Both the position numbers and the translations under genes were made by a program. Shown piece after piece: positions 24,285 to 35,225 of a stretch of 64,000 bases of DNA (its first letter is position 1; the number at the start of each line of letters is the position of its first letter). The notes beneath the pieces were generated by a model, which made no database searches, was not told the origin of the DNA, and saw only the letters and a program-made list of their open reading frames with translations. The DNA comes from Prinsepia uniflora (Eukaryota > Streptophyta > Magnoliopsida > Rosales > Rosaceae), in the NCBI GenBank assembly GCA_032719365.1, contig CM064864.1, positions 5,812,183 to 5,876,182 of the forward strand. The letters run 5' to 3'.

Positions 24285-27200
24285 TGTGGAACCCAAAATC
24301 ATCCGAAAATTATGGAGCTGCCACGTGTCCAGTAATTCCCAAAAATGACCAAATTGCCCTTGGCAAATAACGCTGATCATTCGAAAAACACCCGCACATT
24401 AAATAATCTATTTATCATTTAAATACGTTATTTGATCGGGTTAAAGTCTCCGTAATATTGGTATTCTCCCCGAGAGTTAATTATCGTTATTCTTAATAAT
24501 GAATGATTAATATTAATATTAAAATACAATAAATATCATTACTATCATGATGAGCCATCATTACAATTACTAAATAATATATTTAATAATAATATATTAT
24601 TTACTAATTAAATATTCAACCAACCAATCAGAACGCTCCAAGGCTCCCAAGATTTTCCTATAAATAGCAAGGCACATTTCATTTCCAAGGTACGTTGATT
24701 CTTCGTTTCGAAGTATACCCCTTTCCTCTCTCAAAGCTAACTTAAGCATCAGAGTGTTCTTGGTCGAACAACCCCTCGGGTAAATCGATCGAAGCAACGA
24801 TTGTAACGACCCATCCCGGAACTCGGGATTAGATTGGTAACTAATCATGATTAAAGAGGGTTAATCGGTGGTTAGTTGGGTGGAAACGGACGAACGTGGC
24901 AAAATGACCGTTTTGCCCCTAGTCGTGGGTGAAACGTTGACTTTTTATTCGGGCGGTCAAATGGACCTTGCCCGATGACCGTGACGTAGTTTGGGACGTC
25001 ACAAGTTCATAGACAGGTGGCACGTCCGATTCGGACGAACAGGGTGAAAGTTATGACGTGCGGAAGTCCAGGGGCATTATCGTAAATTGGACGTTGTAAG
25101 GGAAAAAGTTGACTTTTTGTTTGACAATTGATATCCATATGACTCGAAGACCGTTATGTTCGTCTCGACGCCCCGAGTACAACGACAAGCGGCACGCCGA
25201 AAACGGACATCGGGTGACCGAGTTACGGGCATGGATGCGTGAGGGGCATTTTGGTAATTTTATGCACAAGGGCAGAATGGTAATTTCGCAAGGGCTGTTT
25301 GAACGGTTACTGTAGCACTGTTAATGGGAGACATTCCAGTGCACGGGTGGTTGGTTTTTGGGGCAAATTGGATGGGCTAAATTGTAGTTTAAGGGTTATT
25401 GGATTGTTTAATCTTGTTAGTGGGAGACATGGCCGTGTGGACGGTGGAAATGGGCAACCAAACCGTGGCTGGCGCACCTGAAAATAGAAGAAACAGGGGA
25501 TGTTCCCCACGCCTAATCGACCACCTACACGACCTGTGAAAGGAGTATTGGGCTGATGAGTTGTTTAATGGCTAAGGGATTGTTTATGCGTCGGGTGGGA
25601 AACAAGAGATTGTGGGTGTGTGTAGGCAGAGCACGGGAAGAATTTTTAAAATTGGTCTGGGCTTGTTTGCGGGAAACAGAGACTCAGTGAGTCTGAGTGA
25701 GGTTTCCACGGGTGTTGGGTCACAATTCTGATACCAGGGAGCATTGGGAGTGAGAGTGATTCATTTGGTGTGTCTGAGAGCTGAGGAAATGAGAGGAATT
25801 GGTGAGGGAATGCTTAAGAAACCCGAAACCGTGTTTGAGCAATTCAAAAATCTGAACTCGAAATGTAGGCCAACCCAAGCCAATTCAAGGCTCAATTCAG
25901 TCTTCTGGGACATCATTTAGTCGATCCAGATCAAGGGGACCGAAGCTCGAAGCCTGGGAGCCATGGACAGTCACGACTGAGTTGCAGAAAAACCGAGCTT
26001 GGAGTCGTGGTCATGGAGGTAAGTTCTTGTGAAATTGAGTTCACAAACATCGTGTGGGTGAGTCTACGATGCTTCCCCACTAATCAATTGAAGGAATCAG
26101 TGACATCGAGTTGAACTGGGATGATGAACTTCAAGTACGATTTGAGTTCAGTTGAGTTGGTTTTAGACCGTGTCGATTTGAATGAGTATTACAGACCCCT
26201 AATTGAGTGTATTGCGAGTCTAGTTGTGGGATCAATTGAAGAATTTGGATGGTTTCTCGCAGGAATTTGATTGGGTCGAGTCGCGGGTGAAAGGGCCTGT
26301 TTACCAGCAATCCGGGTTAGAACGACGACTGTACACCGCACTGTAGCTGGCGCGTGGCTTTCACGCGCAGCCGCTTGCGGCGGCGCGTGAGGGCGCGTGG
26401 GACGGTTTCTCAAGGTGAGTTCAAAACGACTTCTGTCCTACACGGTATGACGAACATTTTAGCGTTGATTTCGAGTTTATTGGACCCCGTTTCAATATGG
26501 TTCCGAGGGTCCGAAGATTTCCGTTACGTTTGTAATTAACGATTAATTCCCGGAAAATTATGGGAAATTAGTATGTTTTTATGTAAGCCCTTAGTGACAC
26601 TAAAGTGTGTTTTCGAACAGGATTTGGAATTTCTGGAAAATGTCGGAAATTACGAAACTGCGTGCGGCGCGAAACCGAGCTTTAAAATTGGTGTGTGAGT
26701 GGACGTTGCTTTCAAATTTAATGCATGCATAAGTTATTTCTATGATTTTATGATTATGATTATAAGTTGTGATTGAGTTTGATTTCCGTATTTATACGCC
26801 TCCGATTTCCGTGTTTATACGCATTTTTACTATACATGTGAAATTACACGTATTTCGAGACTATGGTCACTCGTGTGCTTAATGATGGTTTAATGGAAGA
26901 AGTTATATGAAATGGGTATAAAATGATTTAAGAAGGTTGTTTATGATTTGCGAGTGTGACCTACGATTTTGACACGTTTTTCGAGAACGTTCCGGATTTG
27001 CACGTTTTACGAGATTTCGAATTATTGTGATTTGATCACTGTTGATGTTTGAATTTGGGGATTGAAATGAGACTTGTGATTTTGAGGATTTTAAAAATGG
27101 GTTTTGAGTATATTCTGATTGGATCGTGATTTTGGTGATTATGATTGTGGTTTCGATGTGTTGAAAATGAGATTTGAGAAAGAAGTGATTCCTAAGAATT

Positions 27201-28489
27201 TAATTGGATTTGAAAAAGGTGATTTCGGGCTTAATGCTCGGGGCATAAAAGTAACTTTGATTTACGCGATTTCGGTTTTCGGAAATAATAAAGCGGATTC
27301 TTGGTTTGGGTTCGGGATGATGCTTCCGGATGCCGGCTTACGGAAACATTATTGCGAATTCGAATTCGGGAATGAAAAAGGATTAAATAAAGTGATTTGG
27401 TATGATTGTACATGCCCTGTGTGTAATGGAAATTTGATTAGGTTTGTGAAGAATGATTTGGGGAATTGAATGGGGGAATTCGGACCATGGGTCCTGTTGT
27501 GAAAAATGTGATTTTGGGATGGATTCCACGTTGTCGTGATTGGTAAACTGATTTGGGGTTTAAAGACCCGTTGAAAACTGCTTTGGGTTTAAAGACCCGT
27601 TGTTGTGTTTGAAAACTGTTTTGGGTTTAAAAACCCGTTGCTATTTCTGGAGCACGTTTTGAGTTTGAAGACTCGGTTAATTGATGACGGGGGAGGGCCC
27701 TTAATGAGTTTAAAGACTCGTGAGTTTAAAGACTCGGTTACTGTGATACCCCCGAGGCCTATTGATTATGTTCTGAGTTTAAAGACTCGTTGATATCCCG
27801 GGAAGGCCTGTTTATGCGCATGGTTTTGAGTTTAAAGACTCGGGCGCACTTGATATCCAGCAAAATGATTGACTTTTGATTTATTGATGATTTCTGATGT
27901 TTCAGTTGAGTTGGGCAGTGGCCCGATATATGGTTGTTGGTATTGGATCATGTTGTGCATTTGGTTTGATTCGTGGTTTTGGGCTGCGGCCCGGTGATTA
28001 CGATTGCGGGCTAAGACCCGATGGTTGAGGAAGGAAAAATGATTTTGAGATTCATACGAGCTTTCCCTTATGTTGAAATTTGATACACAGTTTTTCTTAT
28101 GTGGAAAATCTTAACCGATTGCGAAATGATTTTTGTATGCATGCATTCGTTTTTACGCGGAGGGTAAAAACGCTTGTTGTAACTGCTTTTGCTAAACTAA
28201 TTTATTTTTGTCCACTCACACCTTTTGGTTTTTATTGACCCTCCAGGTCATGGCGCGTTGTTCGAGACTGTACGAGGGGCGGAGGCATGAGTAAGCACTT
28301 GTGGCTATCCCTGGTCTGGCACGTACTGAGGGTAACTTGGGTATTTCAGTCGACTTGCCAGACGGGAGCAGGACCGGGTGCGGTTATCGATGCCCCTTCC
28401 GGGGGTGGTCCTAACAACGATAGCTAATTGTTTGCTGTTTGCAGGAATTGTGAGGACTTTTCGCGACGAGTTCAATCTTTGATTCAACA
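24285..28489 (+). repeat. Left LTR of element A, split by solo LTR B
   Basis: Parts 24285-24801 and 28422-28489 add up to 585 bp, the same length as the intact right LTR. A CAAT/TATA-like stretch (CCAATCAGAACG, then CCTATAAATAGC) at about 24620-24670 looks like a Pol II promoter. The right LTR reads straight through AACGATAGC where the left one is interrupted, which proves the insertion. Confidence 0.9.
24802..28416 (+). mobile_element. Solo LTR B, 3615 bp
   Basis: It starts TGTAACGACCCATCC and ends GGTGGTCCTAACA, with perfect 5-bp duplications ACGAT at 24797-24801 and 28417-28421, inside the left LTR of element A. No internal retroviral-type coding is present, so it is a solo LTR, or an element consisting only of LTR-like sequence. 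Within it: two ACGT-rich modules (24920-25290), the GCGCGTG core (26340-26405), candidate splice sites (donor 26019, acceptor 26620, donor 26695, acceptor 28246) and mini-hairpin repeats (27550-27845). Confidence 0.9.
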
Positions 28490-28510
28490 ATTAGTGCTTT
28501 CATTGAGAGC
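28490..28510 (+). other. Presumed primer-binding region of element A
   Basis: The bases directly after the left LTR (ATTAGTGCTTTCATTGAGAG) occupy the primer-binding position. I cannot match them confidently to a tRNA 3' end by eye. Confidence 0.35.
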
Positions 28511-28544
28511 TATTGAGTTATACTCAGAAGAAGCTCTCTCATTT

Positions 28545-28850
28545 GTTCATCGTTCATCTTTCTTTGTTCGTCGTTCATCGACATTGTTCGAAGATTTTGA
28601 ACGTTGTTCATCACTCATCAAGAATTTGTTTATCGTTCATCTTTCTTCGTTCGTCGTTCACCCGACATTGTTCGAAGATTTTGAACGTTGTTCATCACTC
28701 ATCAAGAATTCGTTCACCGTTCATCTTTCTTCGTTCGTCGTTCATCGACATTGTTCGAAGATTTTGAACATTGTTCATCGTTCATCTCCCTTCGTTCGTC
28801 GTTCATCGACATTGTTCGAAGATTCTGAATGTTGTTCAAATTATCCATCA
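28545..28850 (+). repeat. Tandem repeat in gag leader of element A
   Basis: Four units containing ACATTGTTCGAAGATT at about 28581, 28665, 28748 and 28809 (spacings 84, 83 and 61 bp), each flanked by TTCGTCGTTCATC. They lie just before the gag start and could reflect slippage during reverse transcription. Confidence 0.8.
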
Positions 28851-28884
28851 ACAGCTTTCCAAATTCAAAATTCTTCGATTCAGC

Positions 28885-30812
28885 ATGGCTAAGGTTCATC
28901 GATCCGTTCGATCAACTGGAGAAGGTGTTTCTGCCTCAACGGCTCAGACAAGGAATGAGGCTCGCATTGAAACTCTGGAGAAGTGGCCAACTCAACCCAG
29001 GCGTGTGTCCATAGAATCACCCATGGAGACACTTGATGGGAGGCCAACCTTCAGTTTTGGAGCGTTCCCCTCTCCAACTAACCAAGTACCCGCGCTAGGG
29101 GAAGGAACTTCGACTTTACAACAAGCAAACGAGAGGTTGATGGGAAATACATCACGACATGATCAACCCACAACAAACATGGTCCTAAGGGACTTTCTGG
29201 ACGGGTGTCATGACATCTCAGGGAGAAGTCGTCACCAACCTCCCCAGGACAACTTGGCGCAGCAAGTTGAAGGGTTAAGCAAACAAGTTCAACTTCAGTC
29301 AGAGCTCTTGCAGCAACTCCTAGCAGAGAGACCAGTCCAAGAGCAGGACAGACATTCCATGTCACGTGGAAAACAGGAGCATGGTCAAAGGCGTCCTGGG
29401 AAAGAACCAGTCCACTGCCGAACAATGTCACGAGACACTTCTCTAAGCGATTCCAGTGAAGAAAGTCATGCTCACCGAGCAAAAAACCCTCAACACCTAA
29501 GGTCATCAGTACGTGAACGGCTAGGAAATAAGCCTGGGGCAACCTCACGGGCAGAGCGCTCACAGCACTCCCATGGAGGCAGGGGCAACTTCGAGCTCTA
29601 CACAAAAACCCAAAACAATCTGCCCACGGCAGTAAAGGGGAAGACCAAGCCTACTCCCCTTCTCGATCTCAGAAATCAAGGGGAGAAGCTCAAAGAGGTT
29701 CTCGACGATTAGCACAAAGGGACTCATCTCCTCAACAAGGAGCATTGCGGGCTAATGATGTTCAAAAATTGCTGGACATGCACCTTCGTGCTCAACAAGG
29801 TGGCGATCTAGAGGACGATCTACGTCGCCAGATACAGCTCTCTACGCCCTTTATAAGGGATATTGAGGAGGAGCCATTCCCCCAGAGATTCACAACACAA
29901 AACTTCACTCCATTCAAAGGAGCCTCTGACCCGGTAAAACACATAGATTATTACCGAGGAGTCATGATCCCCCACAGGTCTAACGATGCGCTCATGTGCA
30001 AGGTTTTTCAAGCTTCTCTTCAAGGCCAAGCCATGACTTGGTTCAATCATCTCCCCCCGAGGTCGATTGAGTCCTTCGAAGAGTTGGCCCTGGCATTTGT
30101 GAAGGAATACGCACAACTTCGGACAATCGAAGTGAAAGATGACCATCTTTTCTCTATCCGAAAGAGAGCAAAAGACACTCTCCGACAATACATACGGAGA
30201 TTTTGTGAGGAAAAGTCTCGCATTATCGGCTGTAATGACCTTGTTGCGGCAATGGCATTTAAGCAAGGACTCCCTCGAGACAGCCAGCTTTACGGGGACA
30301 TCGTCATGAGCAATGCGCGAAGTCTTTCCAAAATACTTTCACTGGCAGAGCAACATGCAAGTTGGGAAGACGAGAAGAGCGCCGCTCATGCTCAGAACCA
30401 TTCCAGGATTAGCGAAAAGGCCTCCAATGAGGATGAACCCCAAGGAAAGTTTGTGACTAGAAAGCTCAACAAGCGCAAAGCGGGGCAACACTCCCAAACG
30501 CTAGTTATGGGGAGGCCTAACTTGCAGCTATCTTTACCAGTCCATCAGATCTACAATGAAATTAAGAACAAGTCATGGTTTAAGAGGCCGGAGCCAGTCA
30601 AAGACAATCAAGAGAATGCTGATAAAACCAAATGGTGTGCCTATCATGAATGTTATGGGCACAATATCAGCACTTGTATATCTTTCGAAAGATATCTCCG
30701 AAATCTCCTGAAGGAGGGGCATTGTACAGACTACATCAAGAAGAAGACTGTAAATCACATGGAGAACAAAAAGCCAAATGAGCCAGCGTCAAAGGTGATC
30801 CGCATCAACTAG
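28885..30812 (+). pseudogene. gag: Retrotransposon gag polyprotein, one frameshift
   Basis: The frame from ATG 28885 (MAKVHRSVRS) runs to a stop at 29712. From about 29600 a second frame (basic, SRGEAQRGSRRLAQRD) continues to 30812, so one frameshift lies near 29590-29690. The second part has a clear Retrotrans_gag core at about 30010-30140 (FQASLQGQAMTWFNHLPP, then SFEELALAFVKEYAQL) and a C-terminal Cys/His motif (WCAYHECYGHNISTC) at about 30635-30675, like plant Ty3/Gypsy gag. Its role is particle assembly and RNA packaging. Translation stops before any protease. Disruption by a single shift suggests fairly recent decay. Confidence 0.88.
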
Positions 30813-30964
30813 ACGCGAGACAACATTAGAGAGACATAAAATTCTACGGAGCTTTTCAATTTTGCTTTTCAAGTTGTCTTCTAAATTCAAGTATCAATGA
30901 AATGAGATTAACAAATTGATTTGTTCACCATGTACAAATTTCAGACCTTATTCTCTCTAGTGTA

Positions 30965-31300
30965 AAAAGCCTTCGTCATCAAAGCATCCAAGCCTTCGCC
31001 ATCGAAGCATCCAAGCCTTCGTCATCGAAGCATCCAAGCCTTCGTCATCGAAGCATCCAAGCCTTCGTCATCGAAGCATCCAAACCTTCGTCATCAAAAC
31101 ATCCGAGCTTTCGCCCTGCGAAGCATCTAAGCCTTCGCCATGCGAAGCACCTAAGCCTTCGCCCTGCGAAGCACCTAAGCCTTCGCCCTGCGAAGCATCT
31201 AAGCCTTCGCCATGCGAAGCACCTAAGCCTTCGTCATCGAAGCATCCAAGCCTTCACCCTGCGAAGCATTCAAGCCTTCGTCATCGAAGCATCTAAACCT
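30965..31300 (+). repeat. Tandem hairpin repeats, 23-24-bp unit
   Basis: About 14 units of AAGCCTTCGTCATCGAAGC plus a 4-5-base spacer. Each is a small palindrome: CTTCG-tcat-CGAAG or the longer-stem CTTCGC-cct-GCGAAG. Units change stem length in matched pairs. The array directly follows the gag stop of element A. Confidence 0.85.
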
Positions 31301-31533
31301 TCCGAGTCCTGCAAATTTCTGCGCAGCAAGGAGAGCTCATCTCGAGCGGTATCTCGCTCATTTTCTATCAGCATCCTCTCCGCACGACTCATCTCCAACT
31401 CGCCCACCTTGGCTTCCGATGTGAAATTAAGACCTTAAGTTTTCTTAAGTTATCGTAATCTCACATCAACAACATAACTTTCCATTTATGCGTCCCTTCA
31501 AGATAGCACATTCGCAGGGCCAGAACGGAAAGG

Positions 31534-32050
31534 TTAGGAAAGAAGTTGCTCGACATGCTTTTTGGTTAGGAAAGAAGTTGCACGACATGCTTTTTTCTTC
31601 CAAGAACCAATAGGTCCTTGTTTATCATTCTTCTTCTGAACAACGGATCCTTTCAAGCACAGTGGAACGCTCAACCACTCCCTGATCGGGATGTCTGAAA
31701 GCCTCCCGCCATTCGTGGAAAGAGTAGTCGGCTCATGTCCCGGAACTCTGGAAGAACATCTGTCGCCAAGCTCCACGAGAACGTCGCTTGGAAAGGCAAT
31801 TTGATTACGAGTCTTCCACTCCATGAAGTCTTCCGGCTTCTCAGAATCCATATCTTTCCCTCGGAATGGATTTAGGCCACGAGAACCGCCACGCTACCAC
31901 AGAGCAAGTTTGCTGGGTCTCTCGGCACCTTGACGCATGACGAGCATGTTTGTGGTACTAGAAAGAGTCACAGTGAATGTGATCCTGCCTACCGATGCTC
32001 ACTAGTCACGTCTGTAAGCGCACTCAGTCGCCGCCAAAATCCCCGTCTTC
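31534..32050 (-). other. Antisense reading frame in element A, copy 1
   Basis: On the minus strand an open frame (31851 to 31534) contains PEDFMEWKTRNQIAFPSDV, LVELGDRCSS and REWLSVPLCLKGSVVQKKN. The product is not recognised. The same DNA is repeated about 980 bp downstream (32706-33015). Antisense frames between pol and the 3' LTR are known in several plant Gypsy lineages; here pol is absent. It could be a captured host sequence. Confidence 0.5.
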
Positions 32051-32705
32051 TGTTCTTCCCCAATTTGACACGATTCCTCTTCGTTTTTGTTGCAGGGAGT
32101 TTCGTTTTGATCCCAGGAGCTTACTTCAATCCTCAATTTCCCTTCTCCTAGCTCACAAATTCGAATTCGAATTTCCCTTGATTTTCTGAATTTTCGAACT
32201 CTGAATACACCCAGTTCTCTCAGTCCCTCGAGTTCCTCTCTCTCAATTCAGTTCCTTAAGCTTTTAAATTGCACAATGACAGTGAGACAGTGGGATATCA
32301 CGGATCAATTTGGACAAAATGATTACAATTACCCTTAATTAAAGGTGAGTATCATTAGCCCCAAAACCGGATTCCATGTTATCTGGGGCAAGAAGAAGAT
32401 AAAGGACAGGTGTCATTGTCTGATCAAGGTTAAAAGACCATTTTGCCCCTGGTTCGACAAATTACCATTTTGCCCCTAGCCTTCCGTGACCCGTAACGTT
32501 CGCATCCGAACTCCGTTTTCGACGTGACGAGCGGAAGTGTGAGGCAATCCTCAGGTCCGGGGAGGCGTGTTTGTCCCATGCACCGCCAATTTCGATACAG
32601 TTAACTCTGTACGTGCTGTCATTGAACTCCGTCCTAAAAAATAGCTCCACTTTAGGTACGACCCGAGAAAGCTGACCGCCGATAGGGTTTTTTCCTCTCC
32701 CATGC

Positions 32706-33015
32706 TTAAAGAGCCTCCATGGAAGAACATCTGTCGCCAAGCTCCACAAAAACATCGTTTGGAAAAGCAATTTGATTGCGAGCCTTCCACTCCTTGAAGT
32801 CTTCGGGTTTCTCAAAACTCCATATCTTTCCCTCGGAATGGACTAAGGCAACAAGAACCGCCACGCTCCCACAAAGCAAGTTTGCTGGGTCTCTCGGCAC
32901 CTTGACGCGTAGCGAGCATATTTGTGGTACTAGCAAGAGTCACAGTGAATGTGATCCAACCTACCAATGCTCACTAGTCACGCCCGCTAGTGCACTCAGT
33001 CGCCGCCAAATCCTC
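32706..33015 (-). repeat. Antisense reading frame in element A, copy 2
   Basis: About 300 bp match copy 1 (GAAGAACATCTGTCGCCAAG, later TTTGCTGGGTCTCTCGGCAC). The minus-strand frame here reads DPANLLCGSVAVLVALVHSE, then PEDFKEWKARNQIAFPNDV. Copy 1 has a stop where copy 2 reads on. A third partial copy lies at about 33040-33110. Confidence 0.7.
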
Positions 33016-33289
33016 GTCGACTGTTCAGCCAAACTCCGTTCACCACGTAGCAAGCATTTTTGTGGTACTATCAAAAGTCACATTGAATGTGAACCAGCCT
33101 ACCAATGCTCGCACGCACCATCCAAACCACTTGCTTTCTAAGCTGCACGCATTCCCGTAATTTCCAACGCTTTTCAGGAATCTTGAATCCTACCCAAAAA
33201 CATCATGAAAGGTCAATAATGACACTATGAATATCATATCAATTTCCCACAATTTTTTGGAAATTAAATATTAATTTAAAACATAACCT

Positions 33290-34490
33290 AAACCTTCGGT
33301 GAGCAGTGTTTTGCTACAGTGCGCGATGAACAGTGTTTTGCTACAGTGTTCAGCATCTTCTTTGCCCGTTTTTCTGCAACTGGGTCGATCAGACCCGCGA
33401 TCTGACCCCGTCACCAATCCCTCAATTCGCAACCATTTTAGCTCTAGTTTGTTCCTATATGACCGTCTCAAACCCAGAAAGGGTTCTAACTAAACAAAAT
33501 CATCAAAACAGCACTGGATCAGAAGCTTACCTCGATGAACAGAATCTGGGTTTCCCGTCGCCGTTTAACTCTCTGTTCAGGCCACCACTGGTCACGAAAT
33601 CACGTCCTATAGGTTCCTAACAGACCATAGAGGTGAATAGAATTAATAGAAATAAAAAATGAACGTTAGAAATCCAGTTTCCATTTCTGAGTTTTCAAAA
33701 CCGTTTCGGGTTAGGAACTGCCTACCTCGCCGCCGTCCGTCGCCGTGTCCACACCGTCCCTCAGCCTCACCAGCTCAGTCTAGCAACACACAATGCAAGG
33801 GTCAGGGTGCTACGCAGGTGTGATGGTTGAATGGGCAGTATGTGTGCATTTCGGGTAGGAAAATATATAGAATGGAGGGAAAGGAAATGGACGCTCCAGA
33901 TTCAATCTGGAGGAATAAGATCAAGGGTTCAGATTAAGTCTGGGGTACTTTAGATGGATGGCTGAAATTAAAAGTTGGTTTTAATCCTAATTAATCACTT
34001 AGTGGAGCTTGATCCAATCTAACCAATGGGTGAGTGACACTTGTCACTCATCCAGGTGTCCTCCAATCACAATATCAGAATAAAATAATCGACACGAATA
34101 TCAAGACGCAAACCTCCCGATTTCACGAATAAAATAATCGCCTGTCTACAGACTCAGGGCATCGAGACCTACCTAACAGTCCTTGAGTCGTGCGAAAATT
34201 AGTTGTCAGACGAAAAGTCAACATTTTCGCCCCAATCGTCCAAATTACGGTAATGCCCCTGAACTTCCGATAGTCATAACTTTTTCCCTGATCGTCCGAA
34301 TTGGACGTGCCACCTGTCTATGGACTCGTGACGTCCTGAACCACGCCACGGTCATTGGTCAAAGTCCATTTGACCGTCCGAAATAAAAATCAATATTTTG
34401 CCCACGCTTGGGGGCAAAATGGTCATTTTGCACATTATGTCCGATTCACACCACTAATCCCAGATTAGTCATTCTAAAACTAAAAATGGA
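33290..34490 (-). mobile_element. Inverted LTR fragment (G-like) within element A
   Basis: It shows strong collinear similarity to solo LTR G (about 50780-51830). Shared blocks include GGGTCGATCAGACCCGCGAT, CCAATGGGTGAGTGACAC, CTTCCGATAGTCATAAC and GACGTGCCACCTGTCTATG. Neither LTR terminus is intact and no target duplication was found. A donor-like GTAAGC on the minus strand lies at about 33530. Confidence 0.75.
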
Positions 34491-34640
34491 CTTTTAACCC
34501 TTATAATCAGGTGCAAAATCGTCAAGTAAACGCTGACTCATTTCTTGAACCCAACAGTAACCGGTAACCCGGTAATATGAGATTCCAAACAAAGTACATC
34601 CCTCCGGATTCCATGAATACCGAATCGATGTGGGGGCATT

Positions 34641-35225
34641 TGTGGAACCCAAAATCATCCGAAAATTATGGAGCTGCCACGTGTCCAGTAATTCCCAAAA
34701 ATGACCAAATTGCCCTTGGAAAATAACTCTGATCATTCGAAAAACACCCGCACATTAAATAATCTATTTATCATTTAAATACGTTATTTGATCGGGTTAA
34801 AGTCTCCGTAATATTGGTATTCTCCCCGAGAGTTAATTATCGTTATTCTTAATAATGGATAATTAATATTAATATTAAAATACAATAAATATCATTACTA
34901 TCATGATGAGCCATCATTACAATTACTAAATAATATATTTAATAATAATATATTATTTACTAATTAAATATTCAACCAACCAATCAGAACGCTCCAAGGC
35001 TCCCAAGATTTTCCTATAAATAGCAAGGCACATTTCATTTCCAAGGTACGTTGATTCTTCGTTTCGAAGTATATCCCTTTCCTCTCTCAAAGCTAACTTA
35101 AGCATCGGAGTGTTCTTGGTCGAACAACCCCCCGGGTAAATCGATCGAAGCAACGATAGCTAATTGTTTGCTGTTTGCAGGAATTGTGAGGACTTTTCGC
35201 GACGAGTTCAATCTTTGATTCAACA
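34641..35225 (+). repeat. Right LTR of element A
   Basis: It is uninterrupted, TGTGGAACC to TTCAACA. It differs from the left LTR at only a few bases that I can see (for example ATAACTCTG against ATAACGCTG), so the insertion looks recent. The preceding TGTGGGGGCATT is the polypurine-type primer site. Confidence 0.92.

Larger units (their letters stand above)
24285..35225 (+). mobile_element. Element A: gag-only (TR-GAG-like) LTR retrotransposon
   Basis: Two 585-bp LTRs bound it (left 24285-28489, minus the B insertion; right 34641-35225), both TGTGGAACC...TTCAACA and nearly identical. Flanks ATATA and ATATG match in 4 of 5 bases. Without insertion B the element is about 7.3 kb. It has a gag region but no protease, reverse transcriptase, RNase H or integrase in any frame that I can see, so it would depend on enzymes from another element. 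The purine tract TGTGGGGGCATT precedes the right LTR. The 3' half is unusual, with hairpin repeats, a duplicated antisense reading frame and an inverted foreign LTR fragment. Confidence 0.85.

Noticed and set aside
28885..30812. Gag frames as a host gene
   Set aside because: Retrotrans_gag core and Cys/His motif, bounded by matching LTRs, identify retrotransposon gag.
30965..31300. CRISPR-like array (regular short repeats)
   Set aside because: Spacers are 4-5 bases and units are tandem hairpins in a plant retrotransposon; not a CRISPR array.
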